Below are positions 1 through 11,210 of a DNA stretch of 64,000 bases, in pieces. How positions within the stretch are numbered: position 1 is the first letter of the stretch; every line of letters begins with the position of its first letter. The position numbers and the translations under genes are program-made. This DNA comes from Endomychus coccineus (Eukaryota > Arthropoda > Insecta > Coleoptera > Endomychidae), in the NCBI GenBank assembly GCA_958510875.1, contig OY294070.1, positions 114,494,703 through 114,558,702 of the forward strand, read 5' to 3'. The notes below the pieces were generated by a model that was not told the DNA's origin, did not search any database, and saw nothing but the letters and a program-made list of their open reading frames with translations.

Positions 1-1110
1 GCTCAGAAATCCCACCGTAAACATTCCGAATGAGAGGCCTCAAGACAGAGGAATATAATCATAAACTATCTTACTGTTTATTGGTTCAACCGTTCCTCCA
101 AATTTACTAGTAATATCATTAGTACAAAATAAAAGCAAGATCACTATAAGTAAAATGATTGCTTGAACAATTCGGAGATCTTTCCTTAATTGTAGTTTGG
201 TTCTTAAGGTGAAGCACGCATTAGAAATATCAACCGAGATGCGAAAAACCTTCAGTTATAAATTCTAACTGGGATTGTTCTCTTGAGAAATTACGTGACA
301 CCTAGTAATTTGAATTGACTTAACTTAATTGTTTCTCCAGAGTGGTTTGGTAAGAAGGTGGAATTCTGCTAAATCGGAATTTTCAATCAAACTTTGTTGT
401 TCTGAGTTTTATTCAGGTTCAAGTTCAATGATATATTCAAAGCAGTTCATTTAATCATCCCCTAGGTTGATCCTCGTTGGGTATCAATTTAATAATCTTA
501 GTTTTATTTCTGTCCTTCAGTCAATTTAGATTATCTAGGTATGTTTCATTCGAGATTTGATTTTGATCCTGTTTTTTATTCTTATTAGTAATGAAGTTGA
601 TTATAATATTTTTTTTATTATCTTCGATTATCATAGACATTCTTTCATGATTGAGTACGAGTTTATGTGATTATAATTAGCTTTTACCTTTCCACTTACC
701 TTCCAGTATATTAAAATCTTGAGTGTCTTCTGAAATAAACGGGTAAGTGTCGATGATATTTTTCACTTTTGTTCTGGCCAATCAATCCAACGTGTCATGG
801 TTCTCTAAATTTAATGGCCACAATGCCAATAAGTAAATAGGTTGAGGATTGGGAATAATATAAATTGCTTGAATAATATTTTATAGAGTTTCATAAAGAG
901 AGAGCCTTATTACAATCACGTCGCAATCTGAACAATTCAATTTATACACCGTGTGGATAAGTTCATCTTCAGGAATAAACGGTTCCAGATTTGGAAATAT
1001 TTCCAACGGTACTCATCAAAACAGGAAAGGGCCTTCATCTTCAGCCGGTACTGTATTATACAGTGGAATTAGGTATTTATATACAAAATATGAAGCTGAG
1101 TTGTTGTTTC
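1..1110 (-). mobile_element. Penelope-like element 3' fragment (dispersed repeat copy 1)
   Basis: Read on the minus strand, 906-975 encodes EDELIHTVYKLNCSDCD, the cysteine-bearing entry to the GIY-YIG endonuclease domain of Penelope-like retroelements. Further down (about 690-850) the reading gives WPLNLENHDTLD and FNILEGKWKGKS, which I take as the C-terminal tail. The rest, down to base 1, is non-coding 3' sequence. The block is repeated at about 42,540-43,720 (same strand) and in part at 61,200-61,900 (opposite strand); the tail alone recurs at 53,600-53,770. The GIY-YIG catalytic core is missing between the two coding pieces, so this is an internally deleted relic. The family call rests on the short motif and on similarity to the better copy at 49-52 kb. 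Confidence 0.55.
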
Positions 1111-2265
1111 AATGAGAATTGTACACAGTTAACCTTAACCTTCTAACCCTGTTTCTGATAAATCAATGATACTGGCAGCCGATAAGATAGGGCTAACGAG
1201 AGCAAACGTCTTTATTTTTCTCATACTGTAACTTTCGTCAAAACAAAGAAATTGCACGATTTAACGAATTTTTGTTCACCGAATATGACAGTTGATTTAT
1301 TCTGGATCAATCACATTCATGAATGAGCTGATCTTAGTAATTATACCGGTTGTAACAAGAAGCAATTCATCTCATCAACTGCTTATTTTCGACGCCAAAA
1401 TATAATGAATTACCTCATTTACGGAAAAGGTTCCTTTAAAACATCAAATGATTCAAACTATTAGCATACAATTAAAATTTATTTTTTATGATTAGCCCGT
1501 CAATTTTTCAAGTGAGATTCTGGAATTTAGTATATATACTTCTTATGGCCCGTAATGTCCTCGAAGGTATAATTATAAACGGAGCTAGGGAAAAAAACTG
1601 GCGTTAAAACTGATTTTGTACCTTTCATTTTGTACGCTAATGGACATTATTCTTTCCAAATGTCGTGACTATGTGATAAAATCGGGAAATTACTATAGGT
1701 GATATACAGTATCTTACTGCGACTATTTTTACAAGGTGATTCACAACGAAAGTTTATTGAAAATAATTAAATCCTTCTTCTACTAAATTGCGGAATAATG
1801 TCCAATGTCACATCGTTTGAAAGAATGGCTGGAATTGCATAATGTAGAATATTCGTATTAGTAGAGTAAATAAGTGAAACAAGATTCGTTAGCGAATATT
1901 TTTAGCAGACACACGCGACCTGGAAAAAGCGGTTTGCTTTGGTGAAAATTATAAAAATCTGAGTCTTCTACTCCGACATGGGCGGTGAAATTCTGTTCTA
2001 ACCAAGAAGAGGTATTTTGGACATTTTATGGTTACGTTTGCAGTTAAATTTATTTTGGTTCACTTGAGGTCAGTTCCCACTAGAGAGTGTTAACCATACT
2101 CCCCCAGGTGAACGATTTCTGAAAAGGTGATGTATAGTATTTAACGTCGTCCCAATAAAATGGTTCCCATTCAATCGTGTTGACCGAGTTTTAGAGGTAG
2201 ACGAGAACGATTCCCAATGAAGAGTGTTCACCAGGTTCTCGAAGTGGACTGACAGTCACCTGTTC
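1111..2265. other. Gap with nothing recognised
   Basis: A+T-rich sequence without an ORF, tandem repeat or inverted repeat that I can support. From about 2,060 onward base composition becomes more balanced and the sequence grades into the LINE relic that follows. Confidence 0.5.
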
Positions 2266-2269
2266 AACA

Positions 2270-2732
2270 CCAGTCGTGACCGGGTAATTCCCTGAAGAGG
2301 TTCAGCACCGTCTTCGTATCTAGTCTGTGAATCTCCTCAGGGTCGCCCAGCTCTACAGAAAGGGCTTTGCGTGTTGGGGATCAGAGTTACGTATCTGCAT
2401 CTGCATCACAGAGCGTGAATTGATGTTTTGTGGAGGTGGTAGTTATATGTTTGTGTCCTGTTAATATCTGTGCTAGCAGTTTGGCATCGATTCCGACCAT
2501 ATTCCTCACTTGCTGAGACCAGTCTTCTTAAATGTGCCTTCGATTACCTGCACCAGTTCACCAATTGCCAAACTCCGTAGTATCGTGATCTAACTCAGCA
2601 ATCAATTGCCTCTTTGATGTTACTCTTTGAGATGCCCAACGCTGGTTCGAGGCCTATTATGGGTTATATAGCCCAAGTTTTGCAAGCTCACTGACTATTT
2701 CATTCCCTCTTATCCCAGAGTGATAGGATGAG
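2270..2732 (-). pseudogene. LINE ORF2 3' end: RNase H C-terminus and tail
   Basis: The minus strand at about 2,690-2,730 reads HSGIRGNEIVSELAKLG, the C-terminal helix of the RNase H domain found in I/R1-type non-LTR retrotransposons (family consensus H-G-x-x-GNE-x-AD-x-LA). Downstream, 2,290-2,352 reads GDPEEIHRLDTKTVLNLF, matching the usual final stretch of such ORF2 proteins after the zinc-binding region. Stop codons and frame changes interrupt the part between. Only the 3' portion is present, as expected of a 5'-truncated LINE. It faces a second LINE fragment starting near 2,735 on the other strand. The exact clade cannot be decided by eye. Confidence 0.65.
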
Positions 2733-2734
2733 TT

Positions 2735-3165
2735 TGCTTCCGTCTCCGCAGTTAGGCATGTTGATGTACTTCCACAGCAGCAGCGAGTGAAAAATCTACT
2801 GACGTTCAGCAGACAAGGAATGAGGAATCTTGTTGCATTCCTTGTGACGTAGAAGAAGAGACACCCATGCATGAGCTGTGTCAGTACACGAAATATGCTG
2901 TTGGTCGTTCGACATACGTTGGGGACGATATAACTACACCCGAGGAAATAGAAATGTCCTCTAGATGAGGCTACTGAATTCCATAGAATAAACCGGACTC
3001 ATGATGAGATAGGAAGATGTGAGGGCACAATAGGGCACTACTGTCCGCAGGGCAGTGCAGCTCCGTCTGAAGAAAGGAGAACCAACCTTATGTGGGAAGG
3101 ATTTCGATCTCTAAGAATCCCTCATACCCGGGGGCACACCCTCGAGGCGTTTACGAACAAAAAAA
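2735..3165 (+). pseudogene. LINE ORF2 C-terminal fragment (copy of the 23.7-kb family)
   Basis: The plus strand reads RVKNLLTFSRQ-type sequence, the segment just downstream of RNase H. It aligns base by base with 23,700-24,130: shared runs include GAGTGAAAAATCTACTGACG and GTTCAGCAGACAAG, then the CACCCATGCATG and CTACACCCGAGGAAAT blocks. Relative to 23.7 kb there is a deletion of about 50 bp around the zinc-binding region. The end is marked by GGGGGCACACCC followed by an A-rich run near 3,160. The protein is broken by stops and not functional. Confidence 0.65.
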
Positions 3166-3235
3166 AATCAATCTTCATGAAAGTTCCGAAAAAAAGACAT
3201 AGCCAGCATGTCTGAAAGCTCAAACGTCATCAGTT

Positions 3236-3451
3236 GGAGGAGTGCAGTACAAAGTCACCATTCTTTGGATCCCAGGATATACTGAATTGAGGGGAATTAA
3301 GAGGCTGACGCAAGGGGTATTGGGCTATACAACAGAAGACAGAGAACTTTGTATTAAATACTGTTTCATACCATCACCGTATGAAGGGAATAGCATACTG
3401 AGATCATTTGTGAATGAACTATTCAAGAATGGACTCAGAATGGATCCTTGA
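3236..3451 (+). pseudogene. LINE RNase H fragment
   Basis: From 3,254 the reading VTILWIPGYTELRGIKRL matches the last strand and helix of LINE-type RNase H (family form V-x-L-x-W-V-P-G-H-x-x-x-x-GNE). The catalytic-loop histidine position is Y here and the GNE is GI-K, so the active site is lost. The remaining 40 codons to the stop at 3,451 are not recognisable. It is probably a separate insertion from the fragment ending at 3,165. Confidence 0.5.
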
Positions 3452-4340
3452 GGTACACTCCATTTACTATTTTTCGAATGTTCAATCTTAAGGAATAGTC
3501 AATAGCTGTTTTAATCATCAACTCGCAAGATTTGAATGAATTGAAGTCTTTGTTCCTGTGAAACATCCAAAATTAAGGGTTACCAACTCATTCATCGTCA
3601 GTATGCTTTTATCCGAATGAACATTCACAATTCTGTTGGAAATTGTAAAACTTTATATTTAATTATTCGCGTTACATCAACGTCATTACAAAATATAGAG
3701 GAAGTACATAGTTACAATTTCCGTATGTGACTAAACGATACTATACAATGTTAAGGAATTCTAATTTAGAATAATTATAAATATATCCATTTTACCTCGG
3801 TTGATAATCGACCGGAGGATGGTTGAAACCGCATGAACGTAACACAACCTTATATTACTTACATTACGAATTTTAGTCCAAAACAGGGATTATTGTTCTA
3901 TTAATATTGCACGAGTCATATTATTCGAATGATTTACAAAATCATATTAATTAAAGTCAAATTATCTGCCTTTGTCGCTTAGACAAACTCACATCGCTGC
4001 ACAATCAGCCTGCAAGTTGTTCGCCAAGACGGTAAGTGAACTACAAACACATTCCGTGTTAGTATCAATAAATAAAGGAGAACCAAAAGTTAGTGTATAT
4101 TGAACAAATGGTAAGCCAGTAGGATCAAACTGGTTGTTAATTTTTCATAGTTTTTAAATAATTTCCAATAATCATTTTTATAATTTATAAATGAGCCTTT
4201 AATCATGGAAGAACGTAGAATTTAAGACCTAAACTGAACTGACATTTCTTATGTCCCATTATATCATTTAATGAATTACCTCTGAAAATGAACACTCCAT
4301 GCTGCCTTCCTTTGTAAGAGGGCAATGGTCGCATCGGTGA
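3452..4340. other. Gap with nothing recognised
   Basis: A+T-rich sequence. I see no coding motif and no repeat with a partner elsewhere in the window. Confidence 0.5.
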
Positions 4341-4482
4341 TTTCTAGTTTCGGGCGACGCGTTTTCTGCTTAAATCAAAAACTACCTGTAACCCTCTCGT
4401 TTCGGGCGAATTAAAAATTATCGCGTTTATTCCTCTCATTTCATGCGGCAAAGATAGATTCTACAGAGGCAGGCAAAAAGTT

Positions 4483-5420
4483 TTGAGAGTTAAATCTTTA
4501 CCAAAGAACCGGCAAGAAATCGTCTCCCCGGAGACAATGCAACACCTTGTGCTAATAGACGACGGCAATAAGATCGAATATTGGTTTTTTGCAGTGATAG
4601 GACACTTCTATCCCAAGGCTCAGATTTTTTTATGGACAGGACATTTAAGAGCTGTTGTTCCCTGTTCGACCAATTGTTTACAATACACGTAGATTTGGGA
4701 AGCACTGATGTCAGCACAAGGATAGTTCCAGCCATCTATGCGCTTTTGCCGGACAGAAAAGGAGCCACATATAAAAGACTCTTCACACTGTTGGAAAAAA
4801 GTACAAAATTAAGGCCACAAAAAGTTCACATAGACTTTGAATGGGCAGCAATAAACGCTCTCAAACAAACTTTTTTGGGAGTAAAAATCCAAGGGTGTAG
4901 TTTTCATTTCAATCAATGCCTGTGGCGAAAAATGCAAGAGTTGGGTTTGATTACAGGATACAAACAAAATAAAGAGATGAGGGAACATGATAGTATGTGT
5001 GCAGCCCCGGCACATTTGCCAAAAGAGTACATTCCTGAGGCATAGCTTCTGATAATGGAAAGCTCCTCACAGGAAGATGCCTTGGTGAAGTTCAACGACT
5101 ATTTTGTGAAGCATTGGCTTGAGGATGATTAATTCATATGGGTGTGCTACAAGGAGCGACACCGCATAACAAATTCGGTAGAAGGATGGCATCATCGACT
5201 TAACAATCTTGTTGGAAAAGCGCATCCAAATATTTATGAACTGCTTAAAATACTAATTGATGAAATATGGTACTACGATATTATTGTAAAACAAACTGGG
5301 CTGAATATGAACACTTCAAAGCGTGCAAAAAAGTACATTGACTTAGATTGTCGTATAAATGAGGGTGTTGACGATTTTGTACGAAGTAAAGTAAGCTTAG
5401 GCGAAACTTTGAGAAAATAA
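4483..5420 (+). pseudogene. MULE transposase relic
   Basis: A DDE-type transposase of the MULE family that would have moved the surrounding element. The reading begins near 4,483 with LPKNRQEIVSPETMQHL and shifts frame around 4,575. It continues through FFMDRTFKSCCSLF (family MDGTF, first catalytic Asp), KVHIDFEWAAINA (second Asp) and GCSFHFNQCLWRKMQELGL (the conserved C-x-F-H-x-x-Q/N block). After an in-frame stop at about 5,043 the same frame continues as a helical C-terminus, with another stop near 5,131, then NSVEGWHHRLN at 5,172 (family N-x-x-E-x-x-H-x-x-L/R-N) and ends at 5,420. One frameshift and two stops make it a pseudogene. The usual N-terminal FLYWCH zinc fingers are absent. Confidence 0.8.
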
Positions 5421-5842
5421 ATGTTCATAATAAAATTTGAATGAGCTGTAAATGACAGAAGCATAATATGTATTAATTTTCTCTTGAATTAGAGTTATCT
5501 ACAATTAACATTATTGTTAATTTCTATAAGTCTATCATTTTCGTAATTTTTGCCCTTTCTACTTAACGATTGTGTGAGTAAATACCAACAAATACTATTA
5601 TTATTACATGTCAGTTTGTATCCCAAATATTTTAAGAAATAAAAAATATAAGATTATTAGTTGTTATGTCCCTTCAATCCAACCGATCCTATGACAGACT
5701 AAGATATCTTTGAGATAAAAGTGGGTATTCTAGATTAGCTAAAAGTATAGAGTATTGGATAATTATTTAGTTTAAGACCTTCAATTTAAATCGCACGGAA
5801 TTATAAGGTATTGCAAACACATTTTATTGCATCTAGGGGGTC
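5421..5842. other. Non-coding 3' part of the MULE element
   Basis: A+T-rich spacer between the transposase stop and the right terminal repeat. No ORF or additional repeat is seen. Confidence 0.5.
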
Positions 5843-5901
5843 CGCCCGAAACGAGAAGGTTTTATAATCCCGCACAAAACGCTACGCCCGAAACACGAAT
5901 A

Positions 5902-6544
5902 CGGCTACAAAATGGGGGGTTAAAATATAAAAATGCATTTTTTCAGAGAAAAATACCAAGAGTCCAAAAGTGGAATTCAATTTTGCATGAGAATACCTTA
6001 TTTTTATGACTCATATATCACCACTCAGAATGAATGGATATTCTTCAAATGTAATTTTCACGTGTTTTTATATAACATTTCTCTATTCACATGGAAAAAT
6101 CCGGCTCTCTTATTGAATAAGTATGGACTTTCACCCTCTCAATGTAAAAAGGGGTTGAAAGTGAACATATGAATATACTTTTATCACGTAAAATTGAATT
6201 CTAAAGACTTTTTGTGTCTTGTCAATTTTGCCTAAAACCAATAGAATTTCCCGAGGATGCCAATTCCTAGAAAAACCTGAATTTAGAAAATTTTTTGTAT
6301 CATGAAATTTTCCTCTATAGTCAAAATCATGGCTGCAAATGGCAATTTTAGATTTGCAGCGTGGGTGTAAGTGAGAGTTCGGCTGAGGGGTGGTTGATGA
6401 GTGGTGATATATGAGTCATAAGAGTGAGGTATTCTTATGCAAAATTGAATTCCAAACACATTTGGAATCTTGGTATTTGTCTCTAAAATCAACAGTTAGG
6501 CTACAAAATGTATTTTCATATTTTAACCCACCATTTTGAAGCCG
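5902..6544. mobile_element. Foldback MITE with 130-145 bp terminal inverted repeats
   Basis: Left arm 5,902-6,029 and right arm about 6,397-6,544 are inverted copies. Both contain the blocks GGAATTCAATTTTGCAT and ATGACTCATATATCACCACTC, and the outer ends read CGGCTACAAAATGG against CGGCTTCAAAATGG. The roughly 370-bp centre has no coding sequence. The element begins 7 bp from the right end of the MULE, so the two may have inserted side by side. No certain target duplication is visible. It is a non-autonomous element whose superfamily is undetermined. Confidence 0.75.
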
Positions 6545-6572
6545 CCATTTTCAATTTTCAAATTTTCTCGTC

Positions 6573-6604
6573 GGATTTGTGATTGCTGACCCCGCAAAAC
6601 CTCT
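6573..6604 (-). repeat. Single copy of the GGGGTCGCTGATCACGA module
   Basis: GATTTGTGATTGCTGACCCC followed by GCAAAACC is the reverse complement of the module GGTTTTTGGGGTCGCTGATCACGAATC, with a few substitutions. That module recurs at 14.75, 15.6-16.1, 56-57 and 59-60 kb. Here it stands alone, next to the right edge of the foldback MITE. Confidence 0.55.
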
Positions 6605-6740
6605 TTATGTAAATTTGCAGGAATTCGGTTAAGAACTCAGCGAGATAGAAAATGGGGTTGCGAACAACCCCTCTAGCAAAAAGACGGGGTGCGACCGCCA
6701 AAATCTGAAGGTTAACAGAGTTTGTTGGTTCAGAAATCAA

Positions 6741-6929
6741 GCGAATGCAAAAGGTTCAAATTCAAATCCATCCCATTACGAAAAAATAAGAGGTTCTTGC
6801 ATTCATTTCCTCTACTATATATTCTATCACCAACGAGCGAATGCAAAAGGTTCAAATTCAAATCCATCCCTTTACGAAAAAATAAGAGGTTCTTGCATTC
6901 ATTTCCTCCACTATATATTCTATCACCAA
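6741..6929 (+). repeat. Tandem duplication, 96-bp period, two copies
   Basis: 6,741-6,836 and 6,837-6,929 are nearly identical (GCGAATGCAAAAGGTTCAAA to ATTCTATCACCAA), with only a few substitutions. As 96 is a multiple of three, the only ORF through it (6,722-6,940) repeats the same peptide (CKRFKFKSIPLRKNKRFLHS) twice; I regard that as a by-product of the repeat. Confidence 0.9.
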
Positions 6930-6944
6930 ATGGCGGCTAAATCA

Positions 6945-8010
6945 TTTCTGATTGATCGAAAGCAGAGATAGAATATACATTCTGACACAGTATGTGAGAA
7001 TGATATTTTAATAATGAGATAATTTGATGATGAATAGTAATAATTTTCCAAATAAAAAAAAACTTTCTGTGAAATTTCTAAAATCTTGTTAGAGAAAATG
7101 TAGTGTACAACAACACGTTTGGAATATCATATTTCATACTTTTGAACCGTAGCCCTCCCGCTTTGGCTCGAGACTACAAAGTTTCTGTGGTGTGTAATAT
7201 GAGTCATTTCAAACTTCTTGCAGAATATACTATAATTATACACCATGCTACAGATTTCAATACTGGCGGACGATTTTCAAAGCGATAATGACAAAATTAT
7301 TCACAATTTCGTGACATTATTCTACAGCGTAATACCATTGTATTATTTTTTCATATTATCTTCTAGTTCTAGCAACATTTCCAGCAGACTATTTATGCTT
7401 ACCATGAATGCTTAAATAAGGAATAGATCAAATCGAGTTTATTGTCTAGTTATCACTAGATAAGGTACTAACGACAGGCGCGTTATCTATAGAACATCCA
7501 ATCGCCACCTTCGTCGAATATTTATTGCACTTATTTGGTCTGAATACACCATCCACTAGAACTCAACCTGTATTATTATCGACACTGTTAAAACTATCAT
7601 CCACAGTGGCGTAACTATTGCCGATTCAGCTGATGCCATTGCCTGGGGCCCCCGGACACAAGGGGCCCACAACTGTAAGTTTTTTTCCTCAAATAGTCTG
7701 ATGGGAAATTTCAACCAACACGTTATAGCTCATATATAATTGATTTCATTTTCACAAGCGTAAATAGTAACAGGTGACCTTTGGGAGGCGTGGCCCTCGG
7801 AATGCATCTGGAGAAAACCACCATTGAAGCGATTAGGGGCCTGTAGACCTATCGTCGTATAGTCGGAGGAACCTGGGAACTCACACCACCATGGTGCACT
7901 GAGTGCACCATTATAGTGAAACTCATTGTAAGATACGCCGAAATCGTGTGGTGACCGAAAACAAAATCGGAAGTATCCCAGCATTCAAGGTACAATATCG
8001 CCCACCCCAA
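6945..8010. other. Gap with nothing recognised
   Basis: No supported coding sequence. A G+C-richer patch at about 7,625-8,010 (GGCCCCCGGACACAAGGGGC and following) probably belongs to the 5' side of the LINE relic that starts at 8,019, but I could not read a conserved motif in it. Confidence 0.4.
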
Positions 8011-8018
8011 CGGCTGCG

Positions 8019-8600
8019 ATGGAGAAACGACTATCGAAGTTGGAGCCACTACACCATGCCGTTCAGGCAGAAGCCTTGAGGGGAGCGTATCGCTTCGATC
8101 TTATTGAACAAGGAAAGCCCAGAGCATTCTTGGATTGCTTGGATCACCTGAGCCATTGGGGAATAGATTCGACAAGATCAAGGTTCACAACACTTCCGTA
8201 CCAATCACGATTCAAACCGTGAATGGGCAGGAGAACGCTGAGGACAATCATCGTATGATACCAGGAGATTCCGCATGGTTCACCAAAGGCACCAAGACCG
8301 AAAAAAGTACAGGTGCTGGAATAGTCGAGACAAATGCTTGAGGAGAAATGATTTCTTCAGATCTAGGAACACTTGCGACAGAATTTCAAAGCAAACATAT
8401 TAGCAATTACAACATGTGCTCGAATTATGAAGAAGAGAGCATTTGAAAACAGACAAATTACAATTATAGCGAGCAACCTAACAGTACTTAAGCACCGGAT
8501 TCATACACAATCACCCCACAATGTGTACTCGATTGTATGAAGGAACTAATGGCAGTAGTAAAGAACACCCGGAAGGGATAATAGTCTCTACGCATATTGC
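8019..8600 (+). pseudogene. LINE ORF2 relic: post-RT linker and RNase H
   Basis: KLEPLHHAVQAEALRGAYRF (from 8,037) matches the linker between reverse transcriptase and RNase H in I/R1-type ORF2 proteins (family LLxLPPLHxxVQAEAxxxAYRL). After a frame change, 8,264-8,338 reads GDSAWFTKGTKTEKSTGAGI, the first RNase H strand. The family has FTDGSKT, so the catalytic Asp is replaced by Lys here. Further on come LATEFQS (family AT-V/I-FQAE) and, near 8,540, VLDCMKELMAVVKN. The protein is broken and catalytically dead. The same linker occurs in the relic at 36 kb, but the sequences differ enough to be separate families. Confidence 0.7.
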
Positions 8601-10250
8601 TGTACTCCAAGTTTTTTTCTGCGATCACACTTATAGATAATAGACAATGGAACAGGAAAAGGAAAGCTCAATATTTGGAAATGGTTCGTTATCAGCGGTG
8701 ACTCATTCAATTACTCCATGACCAGTTCAGCCGATATCCGTTGATAACCGCAGTATCGGATTAATGTGTGTCCTTTGTGCCTAAGAAATATATTCAAAAT
8801 GAAAAACTCCAAAATCTGAATAAAATTTCGATGGATTACAGAATATCGTATTCGCTTTAATAAGTTCTGACGTTTCGAGGAAAATAGCTCTTTCATGAAG
8901 GGTTTTCAATATGTTCATCGGAAGATTTACTAGGATTGTGAGATCCATGATGAAAACCTTCCATGAATATTGTAATAGTAATTTGGATATACTCCCATAG
9001 ATTATATCTATGTCCAAACATGAATAATGTTATCAATTCTGAGCAGCTGATTCTCTGGCTGATACCTCGACTGATCGCGACCATATTCATAATATCACAA
9101 ATATCCAACCAGTACAACTCAAAACACAAAATAATGTGTACAAAGCCTGGATAATTCTCAAATTGCATTCAATCCACTAATATTTCACTATGAATAAGAA
9201 ATAATCATCCTAATTCATTAATTATACTGTAGATGTACGTTTTTGCTACCAAGTAAACATAATTATAAATCCAAATGTACCTGCTTAAATACTATTTGGG
9301 GATAATAATGCAAACAGGAATTACCCTCAGCTGGAGATAAATCGGATTTTGGAAATTGATTTCTTTTTTATACATTTCCTTCCCTTCTAAATTATCAAGA
9401 TATTTGTCTGTACGGTGTTTTAAACGTGATAAACTTTCTTGAGAAATGGTCAAATCTGTATTTAATTGATTTTCGGCTAACGCTGATTTTTCAACATTAT
9501 ATCCTCATATGAACAAAACGTTCTCTACACCGAGTTAGAATATTCCTTCTAGTTTGACCCACACAACGTTTTGAACACGACTCACTATCAATTTTGTAAA
9601 TTCGTCAACGTCGGAATATAGGTAAAATCATTCCGCCACATCATTCTGCGTATTATCTACAGGATTAGTTCATGTCGGATGGAAAAAAATAAAAAATAAA
9701 CTTACCACGTTTCGAGGAATTTGGTATTCAACTTTCCAAAGGATCAATATGATGAACAGGATCTGCAACAAAATGAATAGCGAATTAACAGTATGTTCAA
9801 ACTTTTATTTTCGAAAATTGGTATTTGGAAATGAAATTATGCTCTTGCAAGTGGCCGCAAATCACAAAATTTGTCACAGATTCGGTATTTACCAATAGGG
9901 AATTCATTCAAATTGATTGGTGGATCGGTGAATAAAAGACAACTTGAGAAAAAGACCTCTACGGACAGCCAGTCTTGAAAATTCTTGGCTTCTTTATGGA
10001 TTGCGCATTACAAGAGCACGTTTTCCTAGTTTTTTAGCAATATTTATTGTGGGAAAGAACCTCCACGCTTCACTGTTTTTGTTTAGGTTACCTCTGTTCT
10101 GGCACCTGACCCTACCGTTGTGTGATCATGTGCGAAGTGGAATTTCAGAGGATGGGTTTCCAAATGTTGGGAAGATAGTATCCTGAGTCACAATTGAGAT
10201 TATTTGGATTTTTCAGAAACGTATTTTTCTTTGATAGAAGCTTGACGTTC
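8601..10250. other. Gap with nothing recognised
   Basis: Overlapping short ORFs between 8,700 and 9,170 on both strands show no family motif. From about 9,940 the sequence probably represents the 3' untranslated part of the Penelope-like relic on the minus strand, but no motif confirms this. Confidence 0.4.
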
Positions 10251-10259
10251 GCGCTAGGA

Positions 10260-10775
10260 TTTTAGTATTTTCATAAAGGATTTGATGATGAGTGTCAAAC
10301 TTATGTTCCGCAAGTGCAGATCTACTGTTGTCACGAAGCCTTGTATAACGCTCATGTTCTTAAACACGTATAGCTACTGTACGACCTGTTTCACCAATGT
10401 AAACTTCTCCGCAAGAACAGGGATAGCTATGAACACCTGGAAATTCTATCTGTTAAATTTTCAATATATGGAAGATAGGTAAATGGATACAGGAGGTGGA
10501 GGTTTTGGCTCAGGTTGATTTGAAATTTCAGGGGAAGTGTCTTTCTTTATGGCTTTTTGAATGTTATAATGGGTAAAATTATTTCATAATTGGACACATG
10601 AAAGGTGTTTTTATTCTGCTTTTAAGGCTCGAGGTCGGGATGAGTTAACACCTCTGTGAACCAAGGAGATTGTCACAGATTATTTTGTGTAGAATGGTGG
10701 TGTGGAAGATCTTTGTTGTATTTATCGGTGTGAGTGAGTTTTCGATAAACAGAATGTCCCAAATTACCGTCAAAC
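10260..10775 (-). pseudogene. Penelope-like element: end of RT and GIY-YIG endonuclease
   Basis: The minus strand starts near 10,771 with GNLGHSVYRKLTHTDKY, the Penelope RT/linker segment (family form H-x-V-Y-R-K-x-T-H-T-D-R-Y). After a stretch with several stops it reads PCSCGEVYIGETGRTVA (10,375-10,430), the GIY-YIG core, followed by EHERYTRLRDNSRSALAEH and DTHHQILYE. These are the downstream Arg-x-x-Glu-His and Ala-Glu-His segments of the nuclease. At least one stop lies between VAIRV and EHERY. The nuclease nicks target DNA during Penelope-like retrotransposition. This lineage differs in sequence from the relics at 30-32 kb and 49-52 kb. Confidence 0.8.
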
Positions 10776-11210
10776 TGTCGACTAACTAATAGAGCTAGAA
10801 ATCGAAAAGTTCACTTCCGTACCGTTTGTAACGCGGAATTCATCCGGAAGCAGCAAAGATTTTTCACGAATAAAAAACAAATTTACACTTTCATAACAAT
10901 TATTTCAAGCACACAATGGGATTCCACTAATTATCAACTCGTTCTACTATAAATTCGAACAAATTAGCGTTGTTAATGAATGTTGAATTATTCTGAATGG
11001 AACATGGATAACAATATGTTGATAATTGTTCCGCCACTTCTCCTCTGAATGAAAAGTTTTTGAAAGAGTATCTTTTGACGAACATAAGCAAATTGAATCT
11101 GGTAACTTCTCTGTTTTAATTCCCTAGAGGGAATTAGTGGAAATGACTATTGGAATCAAATATTTTGAGAATGATGTTTGTCTGGGAAAACGAATTGTAT
11201 AGAAGTTGAT
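10776..11210. other. Gap with nothing recognised
   Basis: A+T-rich DNA, probably the decayed RT portion of the preceding Penelope-like relic, but no RT motif can be read. Confidence 0.35.

Larger units (their letters stand above)
4347..5895 (+). mobile_element. MULE-type DNA transposon with duplicated terminal motifs
   Basis: The ends form inverted repeats. Left 4,347-4,408 carries GTTTCGGGCGACGCGTTTTC and, about 50 bp inside, CTCGTTTCGGGCG. Right 5,843-5,895, reverse-complemented, gives GTTTCGGGCGTAGCGTTTTG and then CTCGTTTCGGGCGGA at the same spacing. A third decayed copy (CCTCTCATTTCATGCGG) lies at 4,432-4,448. Between them is the MULE transposase relic. No clear 8-10 bp target duplication is visible, so the insertion is old or the outer edges are slightly misplaced. 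The total of about 1.55 kb is short for an autonomous MULE: the N-terminal FLYWCH part is missing. Confidence 0.75.
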
